From Closterium sp. Naga37s-1 (Eukaryota > Streptophyta > Zygnematophyceae > Desmidiales > Closteriaceae), in contig CANJKZ010000117.1 in assembly GCA_947471745.1 (NCBI GenBank), positions 1,049,001 to 1,113,000 on the forward strand: a stretch of 64,000 nt of DNA, in the 5' to 3' direction. The notes under the pieces were generated by a model. It was given only the letters and a program-made list of their open reading frames with translations, was not told the DNA's origin and did not search any database. The translations under genes were made by a program, and so were the position numbers. This document shows, piece by piece, positions 35,515 through 51,300 of the stretch. Numbering within the stretch: the first letter of the stretch is position 1; the number at the start of each line of letters is the position of its first letter.

Positions 35515-35935
35515 TGCCAGGAGTGGCTGGCGGCTTGGGGCGTTGTGATTGATAATGTGGAGCCGCACTCACAGCCTCACTTGCTCCCTCACACTCACGC
35601 ATGGCCTCTTGGGCACGGGGCACAGCCGCCACAGGCCCTGCGATAGCCGACTTGTCACTTCCGGGAGTGGCTGGCGGCTCGGGGCGTTGTGATTGACAAT
35701 GTGGAGCCGCATGCACAGCCCCACTTGCTCCCTCACACTCACACTTGGGCACGGGGCACAACCATCACATTCCATGCGCTAGTAGCCTTAATGTTGTAGT
35801 TTGATCTGCAGGGAGTGATTGGCTTGGCTGGCTTCTGGGGCGTTGTGATTGACGATGTGGAGCCGCATTCACAGCCTCACTTGCTCCCTCTTTCTTGGGC
35901 ACGGGACACAGCAGCCGCATGCCTTGCAGCAGTAG
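35515..35935 (+). repeat. Three direct copies of a block of about 130-150 bp
   Basis: Copies start near 35520, 35663 and 35816. Each contains GGCGTTGTGATTGA, AATGTGGAGCCGCA or its variant, CACTTGCTCCCTC and GGGCACGGG. The peptide WGVVIDNVEPHSQPH is conserved between copies, but frames break between them. I do not recognise it. Confidence 0.75.
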
Positions 35936-36250
35936 CCTTGCTGCTGTATTTTGTCATGTGGTTTTCAGAGGTTACTTATAAGGTGCCTCATATGCCGCCA
36001 CAAGCAGTAAACCTTCTTCTGTAGTTCGTCATGCGTTTTTCAAAGATTACTACTCCTAAGGTGCCTAATATGCCCCCACAAGCAGTAAGTAGCCTTGCTG
36101 CTGTAGGTTGTCATGTCTTGTGTTTTCCGGTGGTTGATGCAATGACGATTTTAAATGAGAGTGAATGATGTGGTCTGGCACAACTATTTCTATGCTAAGT
36201 GCTCCGAAACATATGGAAAAGCCATTCACGAAAAGACTAGCACTTCCTTG

Positions 36251-36455
36251 CTAAAGAGAAGCAGCAGCCATAGCCATGAGTGCATAGAGAAGGGCAGATG
36301 CATTGTAAGTGGTATGCACGGTGACATGCAGCACGTTATTGGAGTGGACGACGAGCAGGCCGGCGGCAATCCCAAGGGTCATGTTGGGGAAGAGGAGGGA
36401 GAGAGAGAGGTGGAAGAGGGCGAAGAGGACTGCAGAGAGCATGGCAGCGTCGACT
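36251..36455 (-). CDS. CPBP-family (CAAX protease-like) gene, terminal exon
   Basis: The exon starts after the acceptor CCTCTCTCTGTCAG and reads VDAAMLSAVLFALFHLSLSL, LFPNMTLGIAAGLLVVHSNN, VLHVTVHTTYNASALL and on to TAG at 36251-36253. FALFH and HTTYNA match the third (FxxxH) and fourth (HxxxN/B) conserved motifs of CPBP intramembrane metalloproteases, which sit in two hydrophobic helices as here. The upstream exon at 43841 carries the EE motif. Joining its ...GGAAG to A-GTC-GAC keeps frame exactly. CPBP proteins include CAAX prenyl proteases and plastid proteins of unclear function, so substrate and compartment cannot be read from this. Transcription runs leftward, and the copia element sits in the intron between the two exons. 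Confidence 0.75.
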
Positions 36456-36583
36456 CTGACAGAGAGAGGCAGGAAGGGGGATAGTGCAGGAAGGTAAGTT
36501 AGTCAAACAAGACTTGGCCAATTGATTTGAGTTGACTAGCATGATTCGTGACTTATTGACTTCAGTTCTGAGATGTACCATGA

Positions 36584-36712
36584 TCTCAAAGTTAGCGAAC
36601 AACGGAATTGTTGGAATAGAAACGAATGGGGTACAAACGAGCAACCCTAGAAGCTGTACCCCCTAGAGTGCAACTCACTATAGCCTATCATATCAATGTT
36701 CAACATTTGACA
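36584..36712 (-). repeat. 3' LTR of the copia element
   Basis: 129 bp. On the minus strand it is preceded directly by the purine stretch TATGGGGGTG (36713-36722), a good polypurine tract for plus-strand priming. It is identical to the 5' LTR except C versus T in AAACGAGC/AAATGAGC. It is shorter than most copia LTRs. Confidence 0.95.
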
Positions 36713-36918
36713 CACCCCCATAGGCTAAGTGAGGGGCATCAAAGCAAGCAAGGTGAACAAACGGTCACAAGACCAGTCAAACCAAGAACCAAGGCAAGCT
36801 CAGGGTGGATCTCAAGGACACCACACAAATTCCGAGCGCAAGCAAGCGGCCACAAGGCCAGTTCAAGAGTTCACTAGGATATAAATACAAAGCACAACAA
36901 GCAGAGCAAGCAACATGA

Positions 36919-42123
<5,205 letters not shown>

Positions 42124-42569
42124 ACTGAGCTAGAAGCGCCAGGTGAAACTAGGCGAGGAACGGCCGGAGCACGGAGCAAACTGAGCTACGAGCGAGGAGC
42201 GAGAACGGCTGGAGCTAGAAGCGGCGAGCTAGGGCTGGCTGGAGGTAGGAACGGCCGGGGCTAGAGACCGTAAGTGCGGCTGTCGGCTGCCGCTAGTAGA
42301 GCCACTGGCAGTGGAAAGTACGTGCGACAGTAGGGGCTGCAGTACTGACGGCTGCGGGATGTAGGCAACTGTGCAGGTCGTCCGGCAAGCAGGAACGCGG
42401 GCGACAGTCGCAGGCCCCCACTGTGAACCCCCCCCTTTTTTTTTTTTTTTAGGGTTTAATTTATTTATTTATTTTCTGGCACTAAAGCACCCCGGGGCGC
42501 GCTGCCTGCAGGGTGTGCTGCCTGCGGGGCGCGCTACCCGCGGGGCGCGCTACCCGCGTGGCGCGCTGC

Positions 42570-43500
42570 CTGCGGGGCTGGGGTGACGAGCCAGGGAGGG
42601 CGCCTGGGCGACGGGCTAGGACGGGCGCCTGGGCGACGGGCTAGGACGGGCGCCTGGGCGACGGGCTAGGGCGCAGGCCTGGGCGACGGGCTAGGACGGG
42701 CGCCTGGGCGACGGGCTAGGACGGGCGCCTGGGCGACGGGCTAGGGCGCAGGCCTGGGCGACGGGCTAGGGCGGGCGCCTGGGCGACGGGCTGGGGCGGG
42801 CGCCTGGGCGACGGGCTGGGGCGGGCGCCTGGGCGACGGGCTGGGGCGGGCGCCTGGGCGACGGGCTGGGGCGGGCGCCTGGGCGACGGGCTGGGGCGGG
42901 CGCCTGGGCGACGGGCTGGGGCGGGCGCCTGGGCGACGGGCTGGGGCGGGCGCCTGGGCGACGGGCTGGGGCGGGCGCCTGGGCGACGGGCTGGGGCGGG
43001 CGCCTGGGCGACGGGCTGGGGCGGGCGCCTGGGCGACGGGCTGGGGCGGGCGCCTGGGCGACGGGCTGGGGCGGGTGCCTGGGCGACGGGCTGGGGCGGG
43101 CGCCTGGGCGACGGGCTGGGGCGGGCGCCTGGGCGACGGGCTGGGGCGGGCGCCTGGGCGACGGGCTGGGGCGGGCGCCTGGGCGACGGGCTGGGGCGGG
43201 CGCCTGGGCGACGGGCTAGGGCGGGCGCCTGGGCGACGGGCTAGGGCGTGGGCCTGGGCGACGGGCTAGGGGCGCAGGCTAGGGGCGCGGAGGGCGCTAA
43301 CGCGCGGAGGAGGAGGGCACTAAGGCGCGGAGATGGCGCGGAGGGCGCGGTGGATAAGGCGCGGAGGGCGCGGAGGGCGCGGAGGGCGCGGAGGGCGCGG
43401 AGGGCGCGGAGGGCGCGGAGGGTGCTAGGGCGCAAGGGCGCGGAGGGCGCGGAGGGCGCGGAGTGTGCTAGGGCGCAAGGGCGCGGAGGGCGCTAGGGCG
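42570..43500 (-). repeat. GC-rich minisatellite in the copia 5' internal region
   Basis: About 27 copies of a 26-bp-class unit built from GGGCGCCTGGGC and GACGGGCTGGGGC occupy about 42575-43270. They are almost perfect in the middle and have GGGCTAGG variants at both ends. Then GCGCGGAGG units fill 43280-43490. This lies between the 5' LTR and the start of the pol frame, where gag would be expected. No frame here looks like a capsid protein. Confidence 0.93.
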
Positions 43501-43533
43501 CGAGCTAGGCTAGGCTAGGCGAGAGGATCGACA

Positions 43534-43549
43534 CCTACTCATGATACCA
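43534..43549 (-). promoter_or_regulatory. Primer binding site of the copia element
   Basis: Directly inside the 5' LTR the minus strand reads TGGTATCATGAGTAGG. The first eight bases match the 3' end complement of plant initiator tRNA-Met (TGGTATCA); beyond that it diverges from the common TGGTATCAGAGC. Confidence 0.8.
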
Positions 43550-43678
43550 TCTCAAAGTTAGCGAACAACGGAATTGTTGGAATAGAAACGAATGGGGTAC
43601 AAATGAGCAACCCTAGAAGCTGTACCCCCTAGAGTGCAACTCACTATAGCCTATCATATCAATGTTCAACATTTGACA
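43550..43678 (-). repeat. 5' LTR of the copia element
   Basis: 129 bp, the promoter-bearing copy for minus-strand transcription. It is followed on its outer side by the target duplication CATGA (43679-43683). Confidence 0.95.
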
Positions 43679-43840
43679 CATGATAGGCAATGGTAAGAAA
43701 GAGAGAAATTGGAATTGGATTGTTGGGGATAAGTGTGTGCCTGGGGAGGTCTGAAAACACCAAACCCACAAAAAAGGCAGCAGGTGAGGCACGGCCTTGC
43801 CAAACCTCCCTTCCGAGCCTCTCACCAGCCTGCTTCTCAC

Positions 43841-44274
43841 CTTCCGAGCCTCTCTTGCAGGTCCATGAGCAGCAGCCCTTTCAACAGCAGCTCCTCTGCT
43901 ACAGCCGGCGGCACTGTCACCCACAGGAACAGCTGTAGCAGGTCCAGCAGGGGGAGGGCCGTGGCAGCTGTAGCAAAGGCAGCTGTAGCAGAGGCAGCTG
44001 TAGCAGAGGCAGCTGTAGCAGAGGCAGCTGTAGCAGAGGCAGCTGTAGCAGAGAAAGCTGCAGCAACTACACCCCCTCCGGTCCCATCTGGCAGCAACGA
44101 GGGACCCAGCAAAAAGGCCGTAGCATCCACACTATCCCCCCCTCGTCCTCCTCCTATTCCTGCTGCTAATACCTCTGCCACCTCCCCTCCGGCACCTGTT
44201 TTAAGAGACACCAAAGTGAGCAGCAGAGCCCATAGAACAGGACCCCTACTGCCCCTGCTGCAATTACATTCCAT
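43841..44274 (-). CDS. CPBP-family gene, upstream exon with the EE motif (5' limit uncertain)
   Basis: On the minus strand the frame reads PLLDLLQLFLWVTV then PPAVAEELLLKGLLLMDLQE and RLG, ending at the donor GGAAG/GTGAGA (exon end at 43841). EELLLKG matches the first CPBP motif EExxxR, with Lys replacing the usual Arg (one base change from AGA to AAA). It splices in frame to the exon at 36455, leaving a 7,385-bp intron of which 7,100 bp is the copia element plus its target duplication, so the original intron was about 285 bp. Upstream the frame is Ala/Thr/Ser-rich (ATAAS repeats) and reaches a Met at 44274; real 5' exons and earlier membrane helices are not identified. It may be incomplete or decaying. 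Confidence 0.65.
43963..44064 (-). repeat. 15-bp repeat carrying splice-acceptor-like units
   Basis: About six copies of GCAGCTGTAGCAGAG (plus strand). On the coding strand each reads CTCTGCTACAGCTGC, a pyrimidine run followed by CAG, so every copy resembles a 3' splice site. Units are in frame (five codons: ATAAS). Confidence 0.9.
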
Positions 44275-44401
44275 CAGCTACCTTTTCCGCCCGCTACCAC
44301 TCCCCTATCCCCGTCCCCGTCCCCATCTCCCCCCACAGTGGTTGATGCAATGGCGATATCTGAAGAGAGGGGCTAATGTGGAGACACACAAAGACAGACA
44401 T

Positions 44402-45343
44402 CAGGCATTGGCACACACCCTCACATTCAGGCATTGGCACACACCCTCACATTCAGGCATTGGCACACACCCTCACATTCAGGCATTGGCACACACCCTC
44501 ACATTCAGGCATTGGCACACACCCTCACATTCAGGCATTGGCACACACCCTCACATTCAGGCATTGGCACACACCCTCACATTCAGGCATTGGCACACAC
44601 CCTCACATTCAGGCATTGGCACACACCCTCACATTCAGGCATTGGCACACACCCTCACATTCAGGCATTGGCACACACCCTCACATTCAGGCATTGGCAC
44701 ACACCCTCACATTCAGGCATTGGCACACACCCTCACATTCAGGCATTGGCACACACCCTCACTCTCAGGCATTGGCACACACCCTCACTCTCAGGCATTG
44801 GCACACACCCTCACTCTCAGGCATTGGCACACACCCTCACTCTCAGGCATTGGCACACACCCTCACTCTCAGGCATTGGCACACACCCTCACATTCAGGC
44901 ATTGGCACACACCCTCACATTCAGGCATTGGCACACACCCTCACATTCAGGCATTGGCACACACCCTCACATTCAGGCATTGGCACACACCCTCACATTC
45001 AGGCATTGGCACACACCCTCACATTCAGGCATTGGCACACACCCTCACATTCAGGCATTGGCACACACCCTCACATTCAGGCATTGGCACACACCCTCAC
45101 TCTCAGGCATTGGCACACACCCTCACTCTCAGGCATTGGCACACACCCTCACTCTCAGGCATTGGCACACACCCTCACTCTCAGGCATTGGCACACACCC
45201 TCACTCTCAGGCATTGGCACACACCCTCACTCTCAGGCATTGGCACACACCCTCACTCTCAGGCATTGGCACACACCCTCACTCTCAGGCATTGGCACAC
45301 ACCCTCACTCTCAGGCATTGGCACACACCCTCACTCTCAGGCA
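44402..45343. repeat. 26-bp minisatellite, about 36 copies in variant blocks
   Basis: The unit starts ATTGGCACACACCCTC and ends either ACATTCAGGC or ACTCTCAGGC. The two variants occur in four blocks (about 14, 5, 8 and 10 copies), indicating block duplication. As 26 is not a multiple of three, all three plus-strand frames read through the same 26-residue peptide cycle (HWHTPSHSGIGTHPH...), giving open frames of 325, 366 and 667 codons. It lies between the mTERF stop and the CPBP exon. Confidence 0.96.
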
Positions 45344-45378
45344 TGGACTCTGAGGCCCACAGCACACTGGAAACCGCC

Positions 45379-47824
45379 CTACAATCTCACCCCAAACTTC
45401 TTCTCGAAGTCCTTGTCTGTACAGTCAAGAAACTGGTGCAAGCACACCATCTTCCTTGCTGCATCCACAAGCTGCTGCTTTGTAAAAGCTCCCCCCACTG
45501 GTTCATCATGTCTGAAAAATTCCTCAATCTGTAGTCCATTGCCACGATCCTCCCCTTCGCACTGCTGCTCCTGCCTGCCACCCGCTCTTTCGTTCTTTCT
45601 TTCTTCCGATCCACATTCAACCCCCTCCACTGTGTCAGATCCTAGCTTGCTCCTCTGTTGCCCAGCTCCCAACGAAACAACTCTCCTGTCTCCTACACTC
45701 CTCCGTCGAACCGCTTCATGTGCCACAACCGCATAGCCCATTCGCACTAGTGCCACATGTCGCGGTCTGATTCGCCGATCCAAGCTGTAGTTAACAAAGT
45801 TCGGAAATGCAAGCACTTCTGCAATGGATAGCCCCATGTCCCGCTTTAAATACTCCACCTTATGTTTCAGGTTGAGCCCTGTATGTCTTGTCACCTTGAG
45901 CTCCAGACTCATTCTCCACGTCCAAAAAATCACCACCTCCCAACCTTAGCGTCCCACCTCCCTCTATTCCACTTTGATCCAGTGCCTCTTCCACTTCCCG
46001 CACAAGCTCTCTGAAATTGATCTTCATGTTATCTTCACTAGAAGACAGCAGCGAAGGAAATCGTGCCACCACCCGCACAGCATTCTCTCGGCCAAGTAAA
46101 TCAACCAATACCGCAACCTTGCCTTGGAGGTTCTCCTTCGATAGTTGCAGAACCTTCGAGTAACTCCTAGCCACTCTTCCTGTTGCCTCCTCCCCAACCA
46201 GATTCACAAAAAACCGGAGCTTACCTAAGAGAGTTTCTTTGCTGAAACCGAGGACGTTGGGGGCATGACAGAACACAGAGCTCGCAATGGAGGGGGTGCC
46301 TGGTGGAGTGAAGGACTGGAGAATGGCAATACTCTCTGCAATGTGATGGGGATGACGAGAGAGGATGGATGGAAACTTCAGCATAAGCCTGCTTAGGTGG
46401 CTCATGTCCAGATGCTGCGCATCTACTCGCTTCTTCAAGAGGCTTGTGCGGGTGCACTGTACCTTCCCTCCGCACCCCGCCTTCAGGTAGGCTGATAGCA
46501 TCGCAAGCTGGATACTCACAACCTCTTTGCTCTGACTCAAGATGGCCGGATACCTCTCGATAACCGTACCCAGCTTGTCCACAGGAACCCCTGCTTTCTC
46601 CACCAAAATGTCCAGGTTCGTCGAACGCGGCTCTTTGCAGAGTAAGCCCCATCCACGTCGGAGGACCAAACCCAATCTGCTGCGGCGGACGCCTTGAGCC
46701 AAAAGAAACTCAAGGGTGTTTTCAATTTGTGAAAGGGAGACTCGGAGCCAGGCTGGATCGCTCTCAGTGATGTCAACGATGTCGGCATGAGATATGCCGT
46801 ATGACTGGAGGAGACGGACACGTGGCAGGAAGTCATTGGTGGGATTGGAGCGTAGGAGTTGGGGCTTAGAGGTGAGGAGGGAAGCGACAGTGGAAGGGGA
46901 GGAGATGCCGAGGTGGGAGGAGAAGAAGCGGTAGAGGGAGAGGAGGGAGGCAGGAGATACGACCCTCCGGCTGTTGAGTAGAGGAGGGGGTGTGGGAGGG
47001 GATGTGGTGGGTGGTGCGTCCTTCTCACTCGCTCCTGCTTCTGCTTCCTCCTCCTCCTCTTCCTCCTCCTCTTTCAATCTCCCCACCCCCTCTCCGTCCT
47101 CGCTGCTTCTTATCCCACTTCCTCACTCCTCCAACTCCTCTCTCACAATCTGAGGCCCGAATTTATCCTTTAGCACTCCAGCAATCACTACCACTGCCTC
47201 CTCCTCCTCCTTGCAGCCTCCCGTGCCATAGTTCTTCCTCTTCCTCTTGCCTCCCTCACTCTTCCCCGCTGCATCCCCCACTGCATTCCCCGGTACTACC
47301 CTCTCAATCCACTCATCCCCACCTCCATTTTCTCCCCCTTCCACTTTCCTGATGCTCCTCTGACCTCCTCTCCCATCCCCGCTCTCCTCGGCCCTCGCTG
47401 TACGCGTTTTAAGCTCCGCTTGCACCGCTACTCGAGGGCTGATCCTGGAAACTGATCTCGACCGAGGAATAGCAGCCTCCGCCTCGGAAGCTTCTGCGAC
47501 TGCTGGCCTGGAAGACGCACCAGCGGCAGACCATGCCGCGAAGCTTCGGACGTGGACTGATAAAATCTCTTCCTCGAAACTTCGGCCTGGGTTGCGGATT
47601 TGAAAAGACGAGCCGTTTCGCGAAGGCTTGATTGGATTCGATCCGATCGGATCGAGGCTTGGCGAGGAAGGAACGGAAATTCGCGATGCGAATCGGTACG
47701 TTTGAGACGTCTTACAAGTAATATACCTGGAGATCCAATCTACGAATGGCCGCGACGTATGAGGTAGGACTAGCCATGATAGCGAAGGGCGAGCTGATCT
47801 TCGGGAGGCGGCGTAAAAGTTCAT
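45379..47824 (-). CDS. mTERF-family protein gene, with in-frame TGA and a frameshift
   Basis: The ATG at 47824 gives MNFYAASRRSARPSLSWLVL, rich in Arg and Ser and without acidic residues, as expected for an organelle transit peptide. About 230 residues of disordered sequence follow, then a TGA at 47123-47125. The same frame continues through a Glu run into a typical mTERF array (LQSYGISHADIVDITESDP, LGTVIERYPAILS, LSRLMLKFPSILSRHPHHIA, APNVLGFSKETL, LLGRENAVRVVARFPSLLS). mTERF proteins are helical-repeat nucleic-acid-binding proteins of mitochondria and plastids. The frame stops at 45860, but the next frame (45936-45379) carries the missing C-terminal motif HKVEYLKRDMGLSIAEVLAF then PNFVNYSLDRRIRPR. 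A one-base insertion in the T run at 45924-45929 would explain this. An intron over the TGA seems unlikely, since no good acceptor is seen. It is a functional gene with sequence errors, or a recent pseudogene. Confidence 0.8.
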
Positions 47825-47944
47825 GATTCCAAATTCGTCTAATTCGTCGAGATCTTCCTGTATGTCTGGACGACCTTGGCTGGCTGGTGACGCGAAACGT
47901 GAAGTCCACTTCGCGTGCACGCCGGAATAGATGATAGATATTTG

Positions 47945-48430
47945 AAGACTATTTGAGTGGATGATTGAAGACTATATCTCTTTTTTAGCTAAAATAGCTA
48001 TCTAGTTATCTCACCATCCCAAAGTAGTTAACGCGTGCCAGCATACTATGTACTATAAAAGTGGTGTGTACTTACTAAGTAGCGACTTCACCTCTGTGGA
48101 GTATGTACGAACATATGCTGATACAGTGTAACTACTACTCACTGCAGCGTGCAGTAGGTTCACTGTACCAACCCTGCTGGTACTCCGCGGGGGTTGGGAG
48201 TCCCCACACAGTGATTGCTGTGTCGCAACAGCATCCCTGGACATCGACTGGCGCTGCAGTATGGATAATGTCGGTAGTAGCAATCCCGGAACAGTGCGGA
48301 TAATTACTACATACATTGTAGCCACTCCTCACGACATTACAGGGTAACACGTGTTACAACACGTAACAAAAACGTACACTGCATATGAAACTACATATAT
48401 ATTGTTATGACTCGTTTGTTTCGAGGTTAT
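47945..48430. other. Intergenic DNA with a perfect 14-bp palindrome
   Basis: This lies upstream of the mTERF gene start. It contains GTAACACGTGTTAC (48344-48357), a perfect palindrome centred on CACGTG, the plant G-box core. Other short inverted repeats (CTCCGCGG, GTTGGGAGTCCCC) occur between 48120 and 48220. No gene is recognised. Confidence 0.5.
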
Positions 48431-48503
48431 GAGAAAAAAAAACAGATCCAATAAATCATGGCACGACATACAGTGGCATCACTACACAGAGGCACGGCCA
48501 CTA

Positions 48504-48669
48504 TCACACACGGTCCAACTCCACATCCTCGTCTTCCTCGCCTTCCACGCTTGCCAAGGCATCTGCAAAATCCTTGTCCTCCCTCTCATCCCCCACAATC
48601 TCCACCGGCAGACCCCTCACTTCCTCCAGGGGTGGATACTTGAAGAAGACGTGGAAGTGCTTGCCGCGG
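48504..48669 (-). other. Candidate terminal exon, product unknown
   Basis: After an acceptor-like GCGGTTTAG the minus strand reads RGKHFHVFFKYPPLEEVRGL, PVEIVGDEREDKDFADALAS and an acidic end EGEEDEDVELDRV before TGA. The composition and acidic C-terminus look like real protein. The upstream 60 bp has in-frame stops, so an intron boundary is needed. I do not recognise the family and see no second exon. Confidence 0.35.
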
Positions 48670-48699
48670 CTAAACCGCCACGCCTCTCACCCGTGCTCG

Positions 48700-51300
48700 A
48701 CGCGTCATATTGCCTTTCGCCTCTGCGAGCGTGCTGTGGGAAGGAGAGGGGGGGGGGAGGGAGGTAAAGAGGAGCGGCGGACGGTGAAGGGAAGGAGTGC
48801 TGCCATACGTGGACAGTTTCATGCACATCATGCAAATAGCAACGCACGAGTGCGTGTCGCGAAACGGGTTAAATTGGAGGTGGTAGACGAAACCGGAGGA
48901 AAGGCACACGCTTACACTTTATCGCATAACGCACTTGAACCATCCGCCGCCACGTCGCTTTCGGTTCGTCGATAGCTGTTGTTACTTACGAACGTCCTCG
49001 TCTCCGTTTCGTGCGGAACTGTCGCCACGTCGAGCGCAGCTGTTGGTGGTGCGGGAGGGGTGGCATAAGCAGGGGGGATTAAGATCTTCGTCGTTATCTT
49101 CGCATGTGCTTAACCGGAACCGCAAAAATATGGATCGGGGAGAGTCCTGTCAATATCAGTTGCGAAACATGAAGTTGGTTTGTGAGGCGCAAAACGGATT
49201 GAGAAGGGAGAAAATGAGGCACTTCCTTAAATATTCATGTACACGGCGAGCACGAAGTACCCGCCGCAGCGGAACAAGGCATACATAAGGAACAATGCAT
49301 ACATAAGGAACAATGCTGCAAACATGTTTACGATAAACCAGAGACAACAAACACTGAGCCTACAGTGTAATCCAATGGTGTGGATATGAGAGTAATCACC
49401 TTTGATGCAGGCACGGTGTGTTTGTCTGCAACAAGCAAAAACGGGAGTAATCACCTGTGATGCAGGCACGGTGTGTTTGTCTGCAACAAGCAATCAGTAC
49501 CGTGAAATGTTTATCGGCGATGAATAAAATGTTCCACTGCAATCGGGACAGAGGGAAATAGTACAGAGGGTGGATACAAATTAAAACGTCAAGCCAAAAA
49601 GCATCGTAATAGGATCAAACGCGCAGATTGCTTAGAAACGTTCGAACTATTAACTAAACGTTCACACTGATTCTGGCCTGCGCAAAGTTGTGGATAACCG
49701 CCACGTTCACGGGGGAGTGCAAGAACAGAGAGAAGGTAATAACTAAAGAAAACCTAAGACTCAAAATTGGAGCAGCTAGAACAGAACGAGAAGTGTTGAA
49801 ATGAGAGTAGGCATGGGATAAATATGCTCAGGGTGCTCAGTCGAAGGTGGGTTATCGTAAGGCTTGGGGGATGACAGGTGGCGCGAACAGGTGTGCCCTA
49901 AACTCCTCTGATTGGCTGACACTTGTGTATCGAGCGATTGTGGCGTTTGAGAAAAGAAGGCACCAAACCCTAGCCAGCTTTACTAAACCCCAAAAGAATT
50001 TAAATCTTTCAGATCAAAACAAAAACAACTCGTTTAGCGCAGTGCGCTGTGTTTAGCGTGCGGTGCCGATGGTAAGGAGATCGAATCTCGTCAGGCAGCC
50101 TAAGCGCGATACTGTTACTTTTATGGCTTCTGTTTTGTTGTACTGTATCGTCATGTTTCAACGGACGCGAGTTTCGAACCCTTGACCTTTCGCTTACCCA
50201 TCGGGCAAAAACAGGTCGCACACAATTGGGGGAGTCGATACATTGAATATATAATGTGGGTGTAGATGACCAATTCGAACTCCCCACGTATACACCTGAT
50301 GTGCAGAGGAGGGGGAGTCTCCACAGAGTGTGGAGAGCATTCACGTTACATTGTAGGGACAATGCTCGATCCCTTGGAGCCCGGATAAGTGGGTGTGTAG
50401 TTGGAGATCGGATGGAGTGGCGAGTTAGTAGCGAGTGTAGCCACAGTGCATCTCGAAACACACAGTACAGACTCCCACTGTCCAAACCACCCCCCCCCCC
50501 AATAACAAATTTGGGATGACTGCTCCATATGATGCGCGATTCCCTAAAAGTCAATCTAGATCAACTGGGTGGGTTCCTCCTCGGGGCTACCGACGCGACT
50601 AGTGTGACGATCACAAAGGTCCAGGAGTGCGGCTTAATTAGGTGCGTTGCGTTTACAAACGTAAACATACGTTTACAGAATGGTTGAGCTAGGTGCCAAG
50701 CGAATTCCTGCTTTCCTTTCTGAGTGAGAGTACACCAAACAAAGTGCCAGAGTTTGAGAAATCATTCCAGGGTCGCATTCAACTACCGTATCCATTCAGT
50801 CCGTACCTTGGGAAGGAAGTGAATCATCGGAGTTGGAAAACATTCGGTAAAAAAATCGCCAGAGGTTTGCATAGCACCGCTGCGAAATTAGCGAACCAAT
50901 GTTCGTCGTGATCGTCACCATTCTATCCAAACTGAACTGACCTGACACAGTGCGCACTTGAAACACACCCTCCCTGAGGCGGATGTGATAGACACTGGAA
51001 TTCGAACATCCACCTATCCTCCTAGGTCCTAGAATCGCGTAGTACAGCTCGTGAATCCTGGAACTCCCCGTTTTTGTAGTACGTGAATTAACTGCTTTAG
51101 TGCACGTCCAATACATTCATACTTTCCTCCGCGCCTATTGACGTCATCGTTTTTTCCTCATGCCTCTAGAATTCAATGTTTTCGCGGAACATTCGTGTGA
51201 GCTTAGAGTCGCTATCAGACAAGCTCCCGACCAACAGTCGCTCGTGACGTGACGAGTCGAGCTCGACTTCGTGAGGCTAGATTCTGATTTTCAATGATTT
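48700..51300. other. Intergenic DNA, no gene recognised, small duplications
   Basis: A 56-bp unit (containing GATGCAGGCACGGTGTGTTT) is present twice at about 49387-49495. An 18-bp unit (GCATACATAAGGAACAAT) occurs twice at about 49279-49315. tRNA-like boxes at 50036-50222 are listed separately; a further B-box-like GATGTTCGAATTCC lies on the minus strand near 50990-51005. No long coding frame has domain character. Confidence 0.5.
50036..50222. other. Pair of tRNA-like sequences facing each other
   Basis: On the plus strand TTAGCGCAGTGCGC (A-box-like, about 50036) is followed by GGAGATCGAATCTCG (B-box-like, about 50076). On the minus strand TTTGCCCGATGGGTAAGCG (about 50209) is followed by AAGGGTTCGAAACTC (about 50180). 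Neither forms a full cloverleaf. tRNA-derived SINE remnants are the likely explanation; a similar facing pair lies at 30.84-31.16 kb. Confidence 0.4.

Noticed and set aside
42430-42465. Telomere-like TTTAGGGTTTA beside a T run
   Set aside because: There is only one unit, inside the copia leader. No TTTAGGG tandem array is present.
44402-45343. CRISPR-like array of 26-bp direct repeats
   Set aside because: There are no unique spacers, no cas genes and the context is eukaryotic. It is a head-to-tail minisatellite.
43733-45736. 667-codon plus-strand frame with His/Thr repeats
   Set aside because: Most of it is the 26-bp array, which is open in all three frames. The rest is antisense to the CPBP exon and the mTERF C-terminus.
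47100-47130. An intron removing the TGA in the mTERF gene
   Set aside because: A weak donor (ATT/GTGAGA) is present, but the coding strand downstream is purine-rich with no plausible polypyrimidine-AG acceptor before the mTERF repeats.
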